From Antedon mediterranea (lineage: Eukaryota > Echinodermata > Crinoidea > Comatulida > Antedonidae), in contig NC_092675.1 of assembly GCF_964355755.1 (NCBI RefSeq), forward strand, positions 8,094,312-8,158,311: a DNA stretch of 64,000 nucleotides, written 5' to 3'. Both the position numbers and the translations under genes were made by a program. The notes below the pieces were generated by a model that had not been told where the DNA came from, ran no database searches, and saw only the letters and a list, made by a program, of their open reading frames with translations. This document shows positions 11,171 through 22,289 of this stretch, piece by piece (position 1 is the stretch's first letter; each line of letters begins with the position of its first letter).

Positions 11171-12315
11171 AAATAAAATAAATAAATACATTGTATAATC
11201 CGGGTTGTAAAATTAAAACAAACAATTGAAAATCTCACAAATTCTTTATGTGTAAAATATTTTAAAACGAAGAACATTAATGAAAATAGGAGCCAATACG
11301 GAATTCATAAATGTAAAAATGTTACTGATGAATTGTAACGACATTGGGAATTAACAAATGTGTTAAATAATATGATTTTATGTAATGACATGAGATAATA
11401 TATGAATGTGGATAAAAGTGGTGTTTGCGCCACAAAAGAGAAAAAAAAGCTATCGATGGAATGGTGGGTACGAAATCCATGATAATTTAGTTACTTATCT
11501 AAAATAAATTCGACGGGAACCTGATTTTACAAGAGGACCTCTTATATGAGTTTGTGAGGACTCCGTTTATAGAGGACATCTTAATATCTGTTCTAAAGAC
11601 TCCTTAATATCAGTTCTAGAATTAACCTTAATTCAATTCAAATTGATCAGTTCTTTTCTAATGAAGAATCTGGGCAATTTACAATCAAGCAACAACACCA
11701 CATAATTCTACGTGAATTCTGCTGTACGTGAGCTAGCCTTAATAATCCGCCTGATTACGGTATATAGGCCTACCGTATTATTAGCTTCAGAATAAATGAC
11801 GACGCATTCTACAGATATTAAAACAAAATGAAAATATTAAATTGGCTTCGTCGAAATGTTGTACCTTGATAGACAGACCCCCAAGCAGACAGCCCACATT
11901 ACTGTACAGACAATCTGCACTGCAGCACAATCTATTGGTTTTAACTGTACACGCGGTGATTCAACTAAAAGCAGTAAAAACATTTTGGCACACAAGGCGT
12001 ATCATATAATTTGCGGACCATGACCGAAGCACTTCCGCTTCGATCTATTCGACGAAAATAAAAAAAGGATAACTATTTTCTGCTTTATATTTAATTTAAT
12101 GTAATAGCTTGATCTAATAACAGGCGTAACAACACAGAATACATATTGTAGTTTAATACTGGCTTAAATATGTTTGTTTTATATAAACTGTATTTAAAAA
12201 AATTACAATAGAACTTCATTTTGCAATAGTACCTAATTTGGCGCCTTAGACGCCAAATTAAGTGCGGTACCTCATTTGGCAGTGGTACCTCATTTGGCGT
12301 GACAGGGCCTACTAG

Positions 12316-12384
12316 CATGGCATTATTGTGATTGATTCTAGGCCTTGGGTAGGTAGGCCTAGAATCAATCACAATAATGCCATG
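12316..12384. repeat. Perfect 29-bp hairpin
   Basis: Arms 12316-12344 and 12356-12384 are exact reverse complements (CATGGCATTATTGTGATTGA... and its mirror), with an 11-base loop TTGGGTAGGTA. It starts four bases after the end of the candidate TIR element. Confidence 0.9.
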
Positions 12385-12506
12385 GTGTTAATAGTTATAA
12401 TACAGCTGAGTTGGTGGTCATCATGTCATTCAACATTGACTGACCATGGAGTATACCTCCATGCCATGGACTGACTGAGACAAGCTTTAGACCTCCAAGT
12501 CTACCC

Positions 12507-12545
12507 AGTGGCGTATCCAGGATTTTGAAGTTGGGGGGGGGGGGG
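12507..12545 (+). repeat. CAGTGGCGTATCCAG transposon-like end with poly-G
   Basis: The word CAGTGGCGTATCCAGGA followed by a long G run resembles the terminal sequence of many hAT-like elements. The same word plus poly-G recurs at 19174. No matching inverted end was found. Confidence 0.4.
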
Positions 12546-12684
12546 GCAGGAATTGCCAATTTGCCGACAAAATTGGTGTCATTATCTGTACATACACGAC
12601 GTCTCTGATCAATATATGTTCTAGGATTACATAGTCATATTGTCTTATATGGGATAACGATGCAAAATTAAAATATATGATAAA

Positions 12685-13620
12685 ATGGCTAGGGATATTG
12701 ATTTGCCCGAAATACCCGGCGGTATGCCTAAAGATATGATGCTCGAATATTTTCGAATGAAGTTCGAGGCCGAAAACAAAAAGTTAGAATTACAATACCA
12801 ACAAGACCAATTAAAAGCAGATATAGAGCTAAGAAAAATTGAATTACAAGAAAGAGTGAAAATGATGGAATTAGAAAATAGGTCTAGCTACAGTAATGCT
12901 AGGAATATAGTAGATGAAATGAAGGTAAAGGTTCCTACTTTGAAGGAATCAGATGATATTGATATATATATTTTAGAACATTTGAACACTTGGCAGAAGC
13001 CACAGGTTGGGATAAGAATACGTGGTCCGCTAGGTTAGCACCTGAACTGTCTGGTAAAGCTAGGACAGCATATGCATCCTTAACCGTAAAAGAATGTGTG
13101 GATTATGATACCTTAAAGAAGGCAATCTTAGAAAAGTATGATGTGTCCACAGAGACTTACTGATTTAAATTTAGAAATTCAAATAGAGTTAAAGATATGT
13201 CCATCAGGGAATGGCTGAATGAGCTCTCCCATTATTTAAAATGTTGGATGAAATGTGCTAATGTAAAAGAAGATGATGCTGCAGGCATTATTGAAATGAT
13301 TATAATGGAATAGGCACTTGATAAAATGCCTGAAGATCTGAGGCTTTATCTTAGAGATAACCAAGTAAATAAGAGCTATGATATGGCTATGATAGCCGAT
13401 GATTATATAGCTAATAGAGGTGGCCGTGGCTATTGGAATGCCGTAAATTCTGAAAATAAGCCTACGTATTATAAGGGCCAAGAAAATAGTAAACCTAAGA
13501 ATAGTACGACTCAGAATAACCCTGGAGCTAGGCAGCAAGGATACAATAGGTATCGCGGAAGGGAAGGCAAATTCCATAACTATGGTAGAAATTTCCAACA
13601 GAGAGAACCTTCAAATGAAT
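12685..13620 (+). pseudogene. gag N-terminal and SCAN-like capsid region, frame-broken
   Basis: The first part (12685-13038) opens with ARDIDLPEIPGGMPKDMMLE and a charged coiled-coil-like helix, then changes frame at about 13000. Read across frames, 13000-13440 gives ALEKYDVS-like and FKFRNSN, then SIREWLNELSHYLKCWMKCA, IIEMIIME, ALDKMPEDLRLYLRDNQ and MAMIADDY. This follows the pattern of the SCAN fold (LxxLCxxW, ILELLVLEQFL, LPxELQxWV). In-frame stops interrupt it at about 13160 and 13311. Gag forms the retroelement particle; this one cannot be translated whole. Confidence 0.7.
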
Positions 13621-14495
13621 GGATTAATGGCCTAAGCTTTAATTGTAAGGAGAAGGGACATAAAATAGGGGATTGTCCTAAGATGGTAGCAAAAGGAAAG
13701 ACTAGTGACACTAAGAAGGGCCCGAATGTGAAAGATGGCTTAAGATGTGAAGGAATAAAATCAGATAGACCCCAAGTAGTTATGGATAGTGTAGAAAATA
13801 AAATGGAGAAGTGTACAATACCAGGAAAATTAGAAGGACAGGATATAACTATGCTAAGAGACTCGGGATGTACCCAGTCAGCTGTTAAGGAAAGTCTAGT
13901 GCCTAACAAATGTTACTTGCCAGGAAAATTGGTTACGTTAAGAGGTATAGGAGGCGATATTACCGTCCCCTTAGCTGAGGTAGCTATAGAAAGTAAGATA
14001 GTGACAGGAAAAGTGATTGTAGCCGTAATCGAAGGATTACAGAGGGACATGTTATTGGGTCATGATTTGGACCAGAATTGTGGGGAAACAATGGCTAAAG
14101 AAATGTTCGTCCTAACTAGGGAGCAAGCCAGAATAGAAAATGATGTTAGAATACAAGACGAAATGACATTGTTAGGGAAAGATAATAACTTTAAGCCGAT
14201 AGAAGAGCCGCCTAAAGAAACTAATGTACAATTGTTGAAAACAGTAGTAAATGACAACAAAGTAAATAAAACTAAGTGTTTAGATGATATGAATGGAACA
14301 GAAATGAATAATTTGTTTGACGAAAATGAGGATAAAGCTAAAGATAAAACAGTCAAACGTAAAACTTATGAACAACAGCACAAGCTGAACCTAACTAAAC
14401 AAGAACTGATCAAATTGCAAACTAAGGATGACTCACTCAAAGGAGTGTTTGACAGGGTAGTCCCTATAGAAGAAATAGGTCAGGTTTCTTTATGA
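13326..14495 (+). pseudogene. gag C-terminus, zinc knuckle and aspartic protease
   Basis: An open stretch of 389 codons. It begins in the last helix of the SCAN-like region. A nucleic-acid-binding knuckle at about residues 105-118 reads SFNCKEKGHKIGDC: the first cysteine of C-x2-C-x4-H-x4-C is serine here, so it is damaged. The protease at about residues 165-250 shows the active-site triad as RDSGC and the closing DMLLGHDL. A lysine-rich spacer then leads to a TGA at 14493, just before the integrase frame. A shift or readthrough between the two would be needed for a fused product, or the stop is decay. Confidence 0.75.
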
Positions 14496-15625
14496 GACAA
14501 GGTATATTGATGAGAAATTGGAGTAGTATTAAAGATAAGAATAACCAAGTGGAACAGATTGTATTACCCACTCAGTGTAGACAGGGTGTATTACACTTAG
14601 GTCATATTGTGCCATTTGCAGGTCACATGGGTGTTGAGAAAACTAAAAGTAGGGTCCTGAACCAATTCTATTGGCCAGGTATATTTAAAGATGTGGTAGT
14701 CTATTGTAAAGTCTGTAAGGAATGCCAAAAGGTAGATAAGGGTAAAAGTAAAAGGAAACATACTTTGATACCATTACCGATTATAAGTACACCGTTTAAA
14801 CGTATAGCGATAGACATTGTTGGACCCTTATCTAGAACAAGCCGTAATAACAAATATATGCTTACTATAATTGACCATGCTACGAGATACCCGGATGCTA
14901 TCCCGTTACCCAATGTTAGAGCTGAAACAGTAGCCAGGGCTCTAATAGAAGTCTTTACTAGAGTATGATTACCCGAAGAGATTGTACATGATCAAGGAAC
15001 TAATTTCATGTCTTCAATTATGCAATCTATATGTAGTATGTTGGGGATTAATAAATTAAAGACTACAGTGTACCACCCCCAAAGCAATGGGCTTGTTGAA
15101 AGGTTTCACTGTACATTGAAAAATATGATAAGGACACTTACAGTTAAGCAAAGAAAAAATTGGGATAACTACATACCCCCCTTTCTGTTTGCATACAGAG
15201 AAGTTCCTAGTAAAGCGACGGGCCATTCACCTTTTAAATTGCTTTATGGTAGAGAGGTGAGGGGACCCTTGAGTTTACTCAAAAGTAATTGGGTAGAAGA
15301 TGAAGAAACATCTACTGATGTTATCAAATACATGTTAGACATAAGAGAAAAAATGGAGGAATTAATGAAAGATGCTAATGTAAACAAACTTGAACAACAA
15401 GAAATTATGTCCCACAATTATAACAAGAATGCTATTTATAGAGAATTTGTAGAAGGGGACAAAGTGTTGATATTCCTTCCAGTAGGAAATAGTAAGTTAG
15501 ACAGTAAATGGCAAGGCCCCTTCACTGTTACAAAAAAGGTCAATGATGTAAATTATGAAATATACATAGGAGGTAGAAGAAAAGAAAAACAAATTCTACA
15601 TGGATGTTATGGTATGATAAAGTAG
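14492..15625 (+). pseudogene. Integrase, interrupted by one stop
   Basis: The HHCC zinc region is visible (HLGHIVPFAGHMGVEK ... CKVCKEC), followed by the catalytic core with first Asp in IAIDIVGPL. A TGA at 14966 breaks the frame. It resumes without a shift: second Asp in HDQGTNFMSS and Glu in YHPQSNGLVERFH. The C-terminal part (15400-15620) has GDKVLIFLP and SKWQGPFTV, the GPY/F-like module that often steers target choice. The protein inserts retroelement DNA. Its position upstream of RT is the unusual point. Confidence 0.85.
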
Positions 15626-17147
15626 AAATAAGTAAAGATGGTTATTATGTAGTAACAAATGTTCAGTCGATAGAAGAAGTAGACTTAAATGAAACAATCC
15701 ATGACAATGAGTTAGATAGTGAAATAGACATAGGATTGTCTTATCATCAATCACAAACATGGAGAGATGTTAACGTTAGTAGTAATTTAAATGATACACA
15801 AACTAAACAATTAACAGAATTGTTAAAGTACCAACAGAATGTATTCTCGGATGTACCAGGTAGAACTCACTTAGTGACACATGAAATTAAGACTAATGGT
15901 GAAATGCCTATAAGGCATAGGGCATATAGAACGCCCCAAGCATTAAAGGGTAAATTGAAAGAGGAATTAGATACTATGTTGGCTATGGGTATAATAGAAC
16001 CTACAGTTAGTGCCTATGCTGCACCTATTATTGCCGTGAAGAAAGGCCAGAATCAAATTAGAATGGTGACAGATTTTAGATCACTAAATAAGACGACACA
16101 ATTTGACCCTTATGTTATGCCTCGCATAGACGAAATGTTGGATGAGGTATCATCCGCAATATACATAACTACGTTAGATCTAACTAAAGGATTTTACCAG
16201 GTGCCTCTGGATCCTAAGACCAAAGACAAATCAGCATTTATTACACAATTTGGACAGTATTGTTACAATGTACTTCCATTTGGTATGCAAAATAGCTCTA
16301 GTACTTTCCAAAGATTAATGGATAAGGTATTACAAGGTACTGAGGGATATGCTAAGGCATATATAGATGACATATGTATTTATAGTCACTTTTTCATTTG
16401 AATGATGTATTAGAAAGATTAAGTAGTGCTGGATTGACAGCAAAGCCTTTGAAATGTAAAATTGCCTATGCACAGGTAGAATTTCTGGGGCATAAGATTG
16501 GTAATGGAGAAATTAGACCCATGATTGATAAGGTTGAGGCTGTGGAAAAGTTCCCCAGACCTTTGTCTAAGAAACAAGTCCGATCATTTCTCGGATTAAC
16601 TGGCTATTACAGAAAATTTGTACAGAACTATGCCGATATTGCTAAGCCATTGATTGATTTAACTTCAAAGAGTAAAAGTAATACCGTTAAGTGGAATGAA
16701 CAATGTGAAAATGCCTTTGTAACTTTAAAGAAACGACTTACTGATGATAATGTATTAAAAGCCCCAAATTTTGATAAGATGTTTATATTGCAAACCGATG
16801 CCTCAAATTATGGCATAGTTGCAGTGCTGAGCCAAATAGATGGTGAGGGTAATGATTATCCCATTGTGTACTTAAGTAGAAAGTTATCTGTACATGAGCA
16901 GAGATATTCTGTGCCAGAAAAAGAGTGCCTCTCTATTGTTTGGGCTATCAATAAACTTAAGTATTATCTGTATGGTTGTGAATTTCAAGTTCATACTGAC
17001 CACCAGGCATTGAGATGGATGGACTCAATGAAGGGTGCCAATGTTAGACTTATGAGATGGGCTCTGTTTTTACAAGGATATAAATTTAAAGTTATTTACA
17101 AGAAAGGATCATTAAATGGAAATGCAGATGGATTAAGCCGTGCATAA
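15604..17147 (+). pseudogene. Reverse transcriptase and RNase H, one frame break
   Basis: 15604-16401 holds the RT: IRHRAYRTP, then VTDFRSLNKTT, motif A as TTLDLTKGFYQVPL, LPFGMQNSSSTFQRLMD, and catalytic YIDDICIYS. The frame changes at about 16395. 16398-17147 continues with FLGHKIGNGEIRP and SFLGLTGYYRKFV, then RNase H with QTDASNYGIVAVLSQ, YPIVYLSRKL, PEKECLSIVWAI and FQVHTDHQALRWM, and ends GNADGLSRA. All catalytic motifs appear intact, so decay is modest. Confidence 0.85.
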
Positions 17148-17248
17148 TAATATTATAGAGGTTTTATTTGTAGATAGTTTATAGTAAAATGGTTTTAAAT
17201 GTTAAATTTTTGGAAAGATTGACACAATCTTTTTCCCAAAAAGGGGAA

Positions 17249-17647
17249 TGTCATATTATTTATGTTCTGATTCCCTGTGTTTAGATTAGGATGCTTTAGA
17301 CCAGGTCCGCCTTATATTATTAGCCAATCAAAATCGTATAATTTTTGGAGGGAAAATGTTATCCTCCTCTGAAGCCTAAAATTTGCATGTCCAGTATAAA
17401 AGTGGAATGTAATAGATATTAGAAGGGAAGAGAGAATAAGATCAGAGTAGATAAACGGAAAGATGATAAAGAATATATTAAGGCTTGACTGGTAGTGGTA
17501 GAAAGATGTATTAATCGAATTACAAGGAATAAAAGTTCTAGTTGAGTTAAATATACTTTTTGTATGAGTTATCATTCAGTGACAGTGTACGTCGCGTGGA
17601 GTTATATATATACGCCTGAGAAAGCTCGGAACCAACTAAAATAATCA
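17249..17647 (+). repeat. 3' LTR (399 bp) with polypurine tract just upstream
   Basis: A purine tract AAAAAGGGGAA (about 17238-17248) immediately precedes TGTCATATTATT; the LTR ends in AAATAATCA at 17647. The reverse complement of 20831-21228 matches it over its full length with very few differences. Long reading frames on its minus strand are not genes. Confidence 0.9.
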
Positions 17648-17885
17648 CTAGGCCTACACCAGACAAAAAAAAAAAAATTCTGTTGCAATTTGTTCTAGGT
17701 TCACCCTATTTTTGACTTATCTTTACTTAGGCCGTGTGGCTTAGTTTTTGAGTTTCGTGGTGATCCTCTGGCAGCTACCTCATCTTTTTTAGAATTGTTC
17801 TACACATATATCTTATCATAAAAACCAAACTCGCCAGTGAAAAAAGTTGCACATTAATTAATTAGAACGATTTTAAGATTATTAA

Positions 17886-17980
17886 TTAAAAACATGCGCC
17901 CTCTATTGCCAAAATGTAAAACTCACTTTTCTTTTGCATTATACAATATCTTTGTTTGCCAATAGAGGGCGCATTTTTAT
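17886..17980. repeat. Small inverted-repeat element (GCGCCCTCTATTG ends)
   Basis: ATGCGCCCTCTATTGCCAAA at 17894 faces TTTGCCAATAGAGGGCGCAT at 17954 across about 40 bases. It looks like a very short foldback/MITE. Confidence 0.7.
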
Positions 17981-18088
17981 AAATTAAATAAGCTCACAAT
18001 ACTGTACATGTCTGTATAGCAAATACAGTAGTAAGACATAGCAGTACCACAGATACTGTATTATATTACATTGGAAGTTGTTGATTTT

Positions 18089-18158
18089 GTATCAAAACGT
18101 TATAAATTATTATAAAATAGAGTATGTATCAAAACGTTATAAATTATAAAATAGAGTG
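18089..18158 (+). repeat. Short tandem duplication, about 36 bp
   Basis: GTATCAAAACGTTATAAATT followed by ATAAAATAGAGT occurs twice in a row, differing by a 3-base insertion. Confidence 0.85.
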
Positions 18159-18159
18159 G

Positions 18160-20100
18160 AAACGTGATTGAAAAGGATTATTTTATATCAATTTTAAAGA
18201 ACAAACATAAAGATGATTTTTATGTCAATGTATTGTGTGTATAATAATTGTAAAATACTATAGACAACCTTTATTTATATACTCATCACATTTATTAGAG
18301 ACTTGGTAACATAAATACTATATACCAAGTTACAATTATCACAACATTAATACATTTTACTTGGATATTGCATATATTATTACAGGATATTACGAACAGT
18401 TTTTTAAAAACACCATCAAAAAGATATGTTATGTATAGCATGTTAATTTTTTATGATAATATATTTATTAATATTAATATTTATTTCTACACAAATAAAA
18501 GAACATTATTAGGTGAAAATCAATTTAACATGAGTTGCTAAAATGTATAAAGTAATCATAATTAGCATTGCATTACTTACAATATATTGGTAAAAATGGT
18601 GTTAGTAATATTAAAGTACAAGATGTATGGAAAAAAAATCAATAAGTAATAGATATAATATTATATATATTTTTTTTGTAATTTGTTAATGCTATAGAAT
18701 ATTTCCTAATTAAATTATTTTTCCCAGCAATCAAAGGCAGATTTAAACCATTAACTGACTGTTGATCTGAAATTTCTTCTTAGATTGGTAGATACAGTAC
18801 TTACACTCTAAAATAAAAGACAGAATGTTACGAATAAGATGACATGAGTTGTCTGTGATCAGCTGAATTGTGAACTTAACAAGTATAGTAACAGTCCACC
18901 CGATAACAAGGACTATAGTGATAATAATTTTTTATTTTGTATGACAAATATAAAGAAAACATATATGATAACGGAAGTACTGTAGATCATGTTTTTATGT
19001 GAACTGTATGTACTTACACTGTACAGTATATAATATAACTGCAAACTACTTTTTTTTGTCATTGTCACTGAATCTGTATTCAGTATTCTTCAGCTCTTTA
19101 AATTCAAGATGTTGTGGAATTCTTGTTGACTTTCTTAGAAAAAAAAAGAATAACGTTACAAAATAGAGGTAGACTCAGTGGCGTATCCAGTAGGGGGGGG
19201 GGGGGGGCCACTGATTTCGTTTCCGTCGGCACATCATCGCGGTCTATTTATTCTGACAATAATTGAACTGTAAACATAATTCTTTTGAGTGTTTGTTTAT
19301 TTACATATCATATCATCATTGATCCCTTCAGGTCAACTATTTTTTATTTTCATTACATCTAACGAAACACGTAAAAAATGTGTAGCACGTACGTACGGCC
19401 GTACGCGGTAGATTGTTTACTCAAAAGTCTTTGACCTTACCCTAAAACCTTGTTTTTGCATGCAGTTGAGCCTATCATGACCTGGGATTTGAGATTATAT
19501 AGTTCCACATGCCATGTGCTTTTTTGTCTAAGATATATTCATTATAAGTGCCAAAAACTCGTTTTTTTTCTCGATATGAGGCCTTTATTATTCAAATTTT
19601 TTTAAGAAAAAGCACATATACCATAAAAAATATCCATGTATTTCATTTTTGGAACAGAATATTCCGTGAGGCTCAACTACAAAACCACCATTTTGTGATA
19701 TGATGTCATCGTAAGCCAATCAAAGCCGAGATTTCTCGCGATTGGCATTGCTCACGGTTGAATGATTTAGGATTCTAGCTGATTTGATTGGTTGATGCGA
19801 ATCACCCGCAGCGGAATGTTGTGTGTACCATGAATCTCTCTGATCGTTACTACACAAAGTTAGAACAATGCATTTGTCCGAATTCCGTTAAGTAAACAAC
19901 TTTATATATTTTATAAGCATTTAATAACATGTTTTATTGATATTTCCAATGGTGATATATAAAATAAATTACTAAAAAACGTAATTATATGTAATTATTC
20001 TAACCAAAAATGGCGTAGTTAATAGAATTGTCGACTGAGGCCGCAAATTGTTTTACTTCTTTCGTGGCTAAAAACGATCATTTTCGGCGATGTTTTAGAC
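18160..20100. other. No gene seen; one transposon-like end at 19174
   Basis: AT-rich DNA without a recognisable exon. At 19174-19205 lies CAGTGGCGTATCCAGTA plus a long G run, the same word as at 12507, probably the end of a hAT-like repeat. Confidence 0.5.
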
Positions 20101-20122
20101 CCTATATTTCGAAAACTACAAA

Positions 20123-20254
20123 TCAAATTTTCCTAATTCTTTCTTTATTGTAATATGAATACAACATACTAACAGATAATGTTGGTTTGGTTTCATTGAC
20201 TTGGTCAACCTCTTCTTGGTCAACCATATCTTCCCTAGTATCTTTGTTTGACAT
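20123..20254 (-). pseudogene. Possible start of gag in the inverted fragment (43 codons)
   Basis: An ATG at 20254 opens a short acidic frame (MSNKDTREDMVDQEEVDQVN...) ending at 20123. Its position about 580 bases after the LTR fits the start of gag. It has no overlap with the gag at 12685, so the match cannot be tested within the window. Confidence 0.3.
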
Positions 20255-20830
20255 AGTCTTATCTATATTTTTACCCGATCTTAAGGTTGTCATGCTAATA
20301 ACAATTTTACTAATGAAATGTGTAAACTTATGTATACAAAATATGTTATAAAAGTATTTGTATTACCTTGATTCCATTCAGATATGTAAAAATATGAAAT
20401 CCACATAAATTTTTAAATGCAATACAATATAAGACATTAATTTACTTCAAAGTCACAAACAACGTTCCAAGTTCGCTCCGTACAAAAACTTACTTTCGAA
20501 ATAAAAAATAGTTTACAAAGTCAGCTTTGCAAATCTTCTCAAAATTTACTGGGCTTCCTTCTGTTACTTCAATCTTCTTCTTTCAGATCTCGGTGAATAT
20601 ATATCTCCGATGAATATCCAGCAGCCTTGAGCTCAACAGTACTTCTTCTTCGTTGTAAAATCCAAACAACGCACGGTATAAAAACTGTCAGGAATCCAGA
20701 TCTTCGTAACCATTTAACTTTTTGGTTACTGATTTAACAGGCCCGTAGAGTAGGCACTGTCACTTCTTCTTCTTCTTGATACTTAAATCATGTATCTTAA
20801 ACAAAAATTTTCACCGCTGCCACCATGTAG

Positions 20831-21228
20831 TGATATTTTAGTTGGTTCCGAGCTTTCTCAGGCGTATATATATAACTCCACGCGACGTACACTGTCACTG
20901 AATGATAACTCATACAAAAAGTATATTTAACTCAACTAGAACTTTTATTCCTTGTAATTCGATTAATACATCTTTCTACCACTACCAGTCAAGCCTTAAT
21001 ATATTCTTTATCATCTTTCCGTTTATCTACTCTGATCTTATTCTCTCTTCCCTTCTAATATCTATTACGTTCCACTTTTATACTGGACATGCACATTTTA
21101 GGCTTCAGAGGAGGATAACATTTTCCCTCCAAAAATTATACGATTTTGATTGGCTAATAATATAAGGCGGACCTGGTCTAAAGCATCCTAATCTAAACAC
21201 AGGGAATCAGAACATAAATAATATGACA
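20831..21228 (-). repeat. LTR copy in inverted orientation (398 bp)
   Basis: Nearly identical to 17249-17647. The 87-codon antisense frame shared by both copies differs at one residue (Asn versus His), and I see one or two more base changes. The LTR end here is AAAATATCA instead of AAAATAATCA. Confidence 0.9.
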
Positions 21229-22284
21229 TCTGGTAAATATGGTTCAAATGAATATCATATCCAAAGTTTACCAAAATCGGACATCGGGAAGTGGGTTAAT
21301 TAGCATAAATTCAAAATGGCCGCCATTTGCTATTTTGAAGCCTCATATCTCTCTAACGGTTGGATTTAGACCACATAAGTGCATTACGAGTAGATATAAA
21401 TGTGATATTAAACATTCTAATTAACATATTTAAATTTCCATCTGACGTACTTATGACGTCATATGGTAGTTGTGACGTCATATATTATGTTATAACTTTG
21501 TTTAAACGACATTATACTATTCGAGCAATTTAGAGAGAAAATGTGTCAATAAAGTGAATATAAAAACATATATTTAAAACATTTTGAGACCAAAATTAAT
21601 TATCTGTGACTAGTGGTTCTCGAGATATAGGGTAATTATGAAAAATGGCCGCCATTTTTAATTATGCAAATTAAGGGCTTAGATGGCCGAATTTCGCTTG
21701 GGATCCGCCATATTCGTAATCAGCGATGTCAAAATATCCTAAATCAAGTGGATCTCAGCTTCTACCCAAAAATGCTTCTTGATTCGTTTTCTAGGCCGTT
21801 TTTTGAGAAATGGAACCTGTCTAAGATCATAACTCCTTCATTCAATGAATAGACTAAGTTTAGTATTCAAATAGTGTGAGTAAATTCCAACATGCATTTA
21901 TTCTAGTAATATTCAGGCACTTATGATGTAATTGTGTAGGTAATTAATTAGGTATTTGTATACTCTAACAAAGTATACAGAGGCTGTTTAGTAGACGTGC
22001 CGTTTGATGTAATAGTCGCAGTCCTCAGAGAGAAACCTTTTTATTAGAGTCGCCTGTTAAGTTGAGGTCGTTACTAAGAATTAGCTTGTATTTTAGAATA
22101 TTATTTACTTTTGTTTCTCATTGTATTTATTTTGTGGTTTTCAGGACCATACTGATCTCTATTGTTATGCTAAGAACAAATTAAAACCAAATACACCACC
22201 GGACCGTGGTAAAAGTGAGAAAAGGCGTGTTTTTCCTTTTGTGTTGTTGTCCACATCCTTACATTAATATTAATGGAAGTGTAG
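21229..22284. other. No gene seen
   Basis: Contains two copies of AAAATGGCCGCCATTT (about 21314 and 21643), a self-complementary word typical of dispersed repeats, and otherwise AT-rich DNA. Confidence 0.6.
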
Positions 22285-22289
22285 TAGGC

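Larger units (their letters stand above)
9283..12312. mobile_element. Candidate non-autonomous TIR element, about 3.0 kb
   Basis: The left end reads GGCCTGTAACGCCAAAAGAA, then TGCCAAATGAGG and CACTTAATTTGGC. The right end, read in reverse, is GGCCCTGTCACGCCAAATG, then TGCCAAATGAGG and CACTTAATTTGGCG. The modules are in the same order and similar spacing, as expected for terminal inverted repeats. No transposase was found inside. A clear target duplication could not be fixed (TA/TAG-like at best). The inside also holds a hairpin (about 9643-9727, arms TTTAGCGCCAAAGG / CCTTTGGCGCTAAA). Confidence 0.5.
12560..17647 (+). mobile_element. Ty3/gypsy retrotransposon, Gmr1-type domain order, 5' LTR missing
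   Basis: The domain order along the plus strand is gag with a SCAN-like region, zinc knuckle, protease, integrase, reverse transcriptase, RNase H, polypurine tract and 3' LTR. Integrase upstream of RT is the Ty1/copia order, but RT and RNase H are of Ty3/gypsy type. That combination characterises the Gmr1 clade, whose gag is considered the source of vertebrate SCAN domains. No LTR, primer-binding site or leader is found upstream of gag. Stops and frameshifts break every module, so the copy is defective. Confidence 0.85.
20100..21228 (-). mobile_element. Inverted gypsy fragment: LTR, primer site and leader
   Basis: Read on the minus strand, a complete LTR (21228-20831) is followed after five bases by TGGTGGCAGCGGTG, a plausible primer-binding site. 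A leader and a short open frame starting at 20254 come next. This is the part missing from the gypsy body at 12560-17647, but in opposite orientation and 3.2 kb beyond its 3' LTR. The inner border cannot be fixed by eye. Confidence 0.7.

Noticed and set aside
13236-13598. 120-codon minus-strand frame
   Set aside because: Shadow of the gypsy gag on the opposite strand, no recognisable domain.
17312-17575. 87-codon frame conserved between 17312-17575 and 20902-21165
   Set aside because: It is the antisense strand of two LTR copies; conservation reflects the LTR, not a protein.
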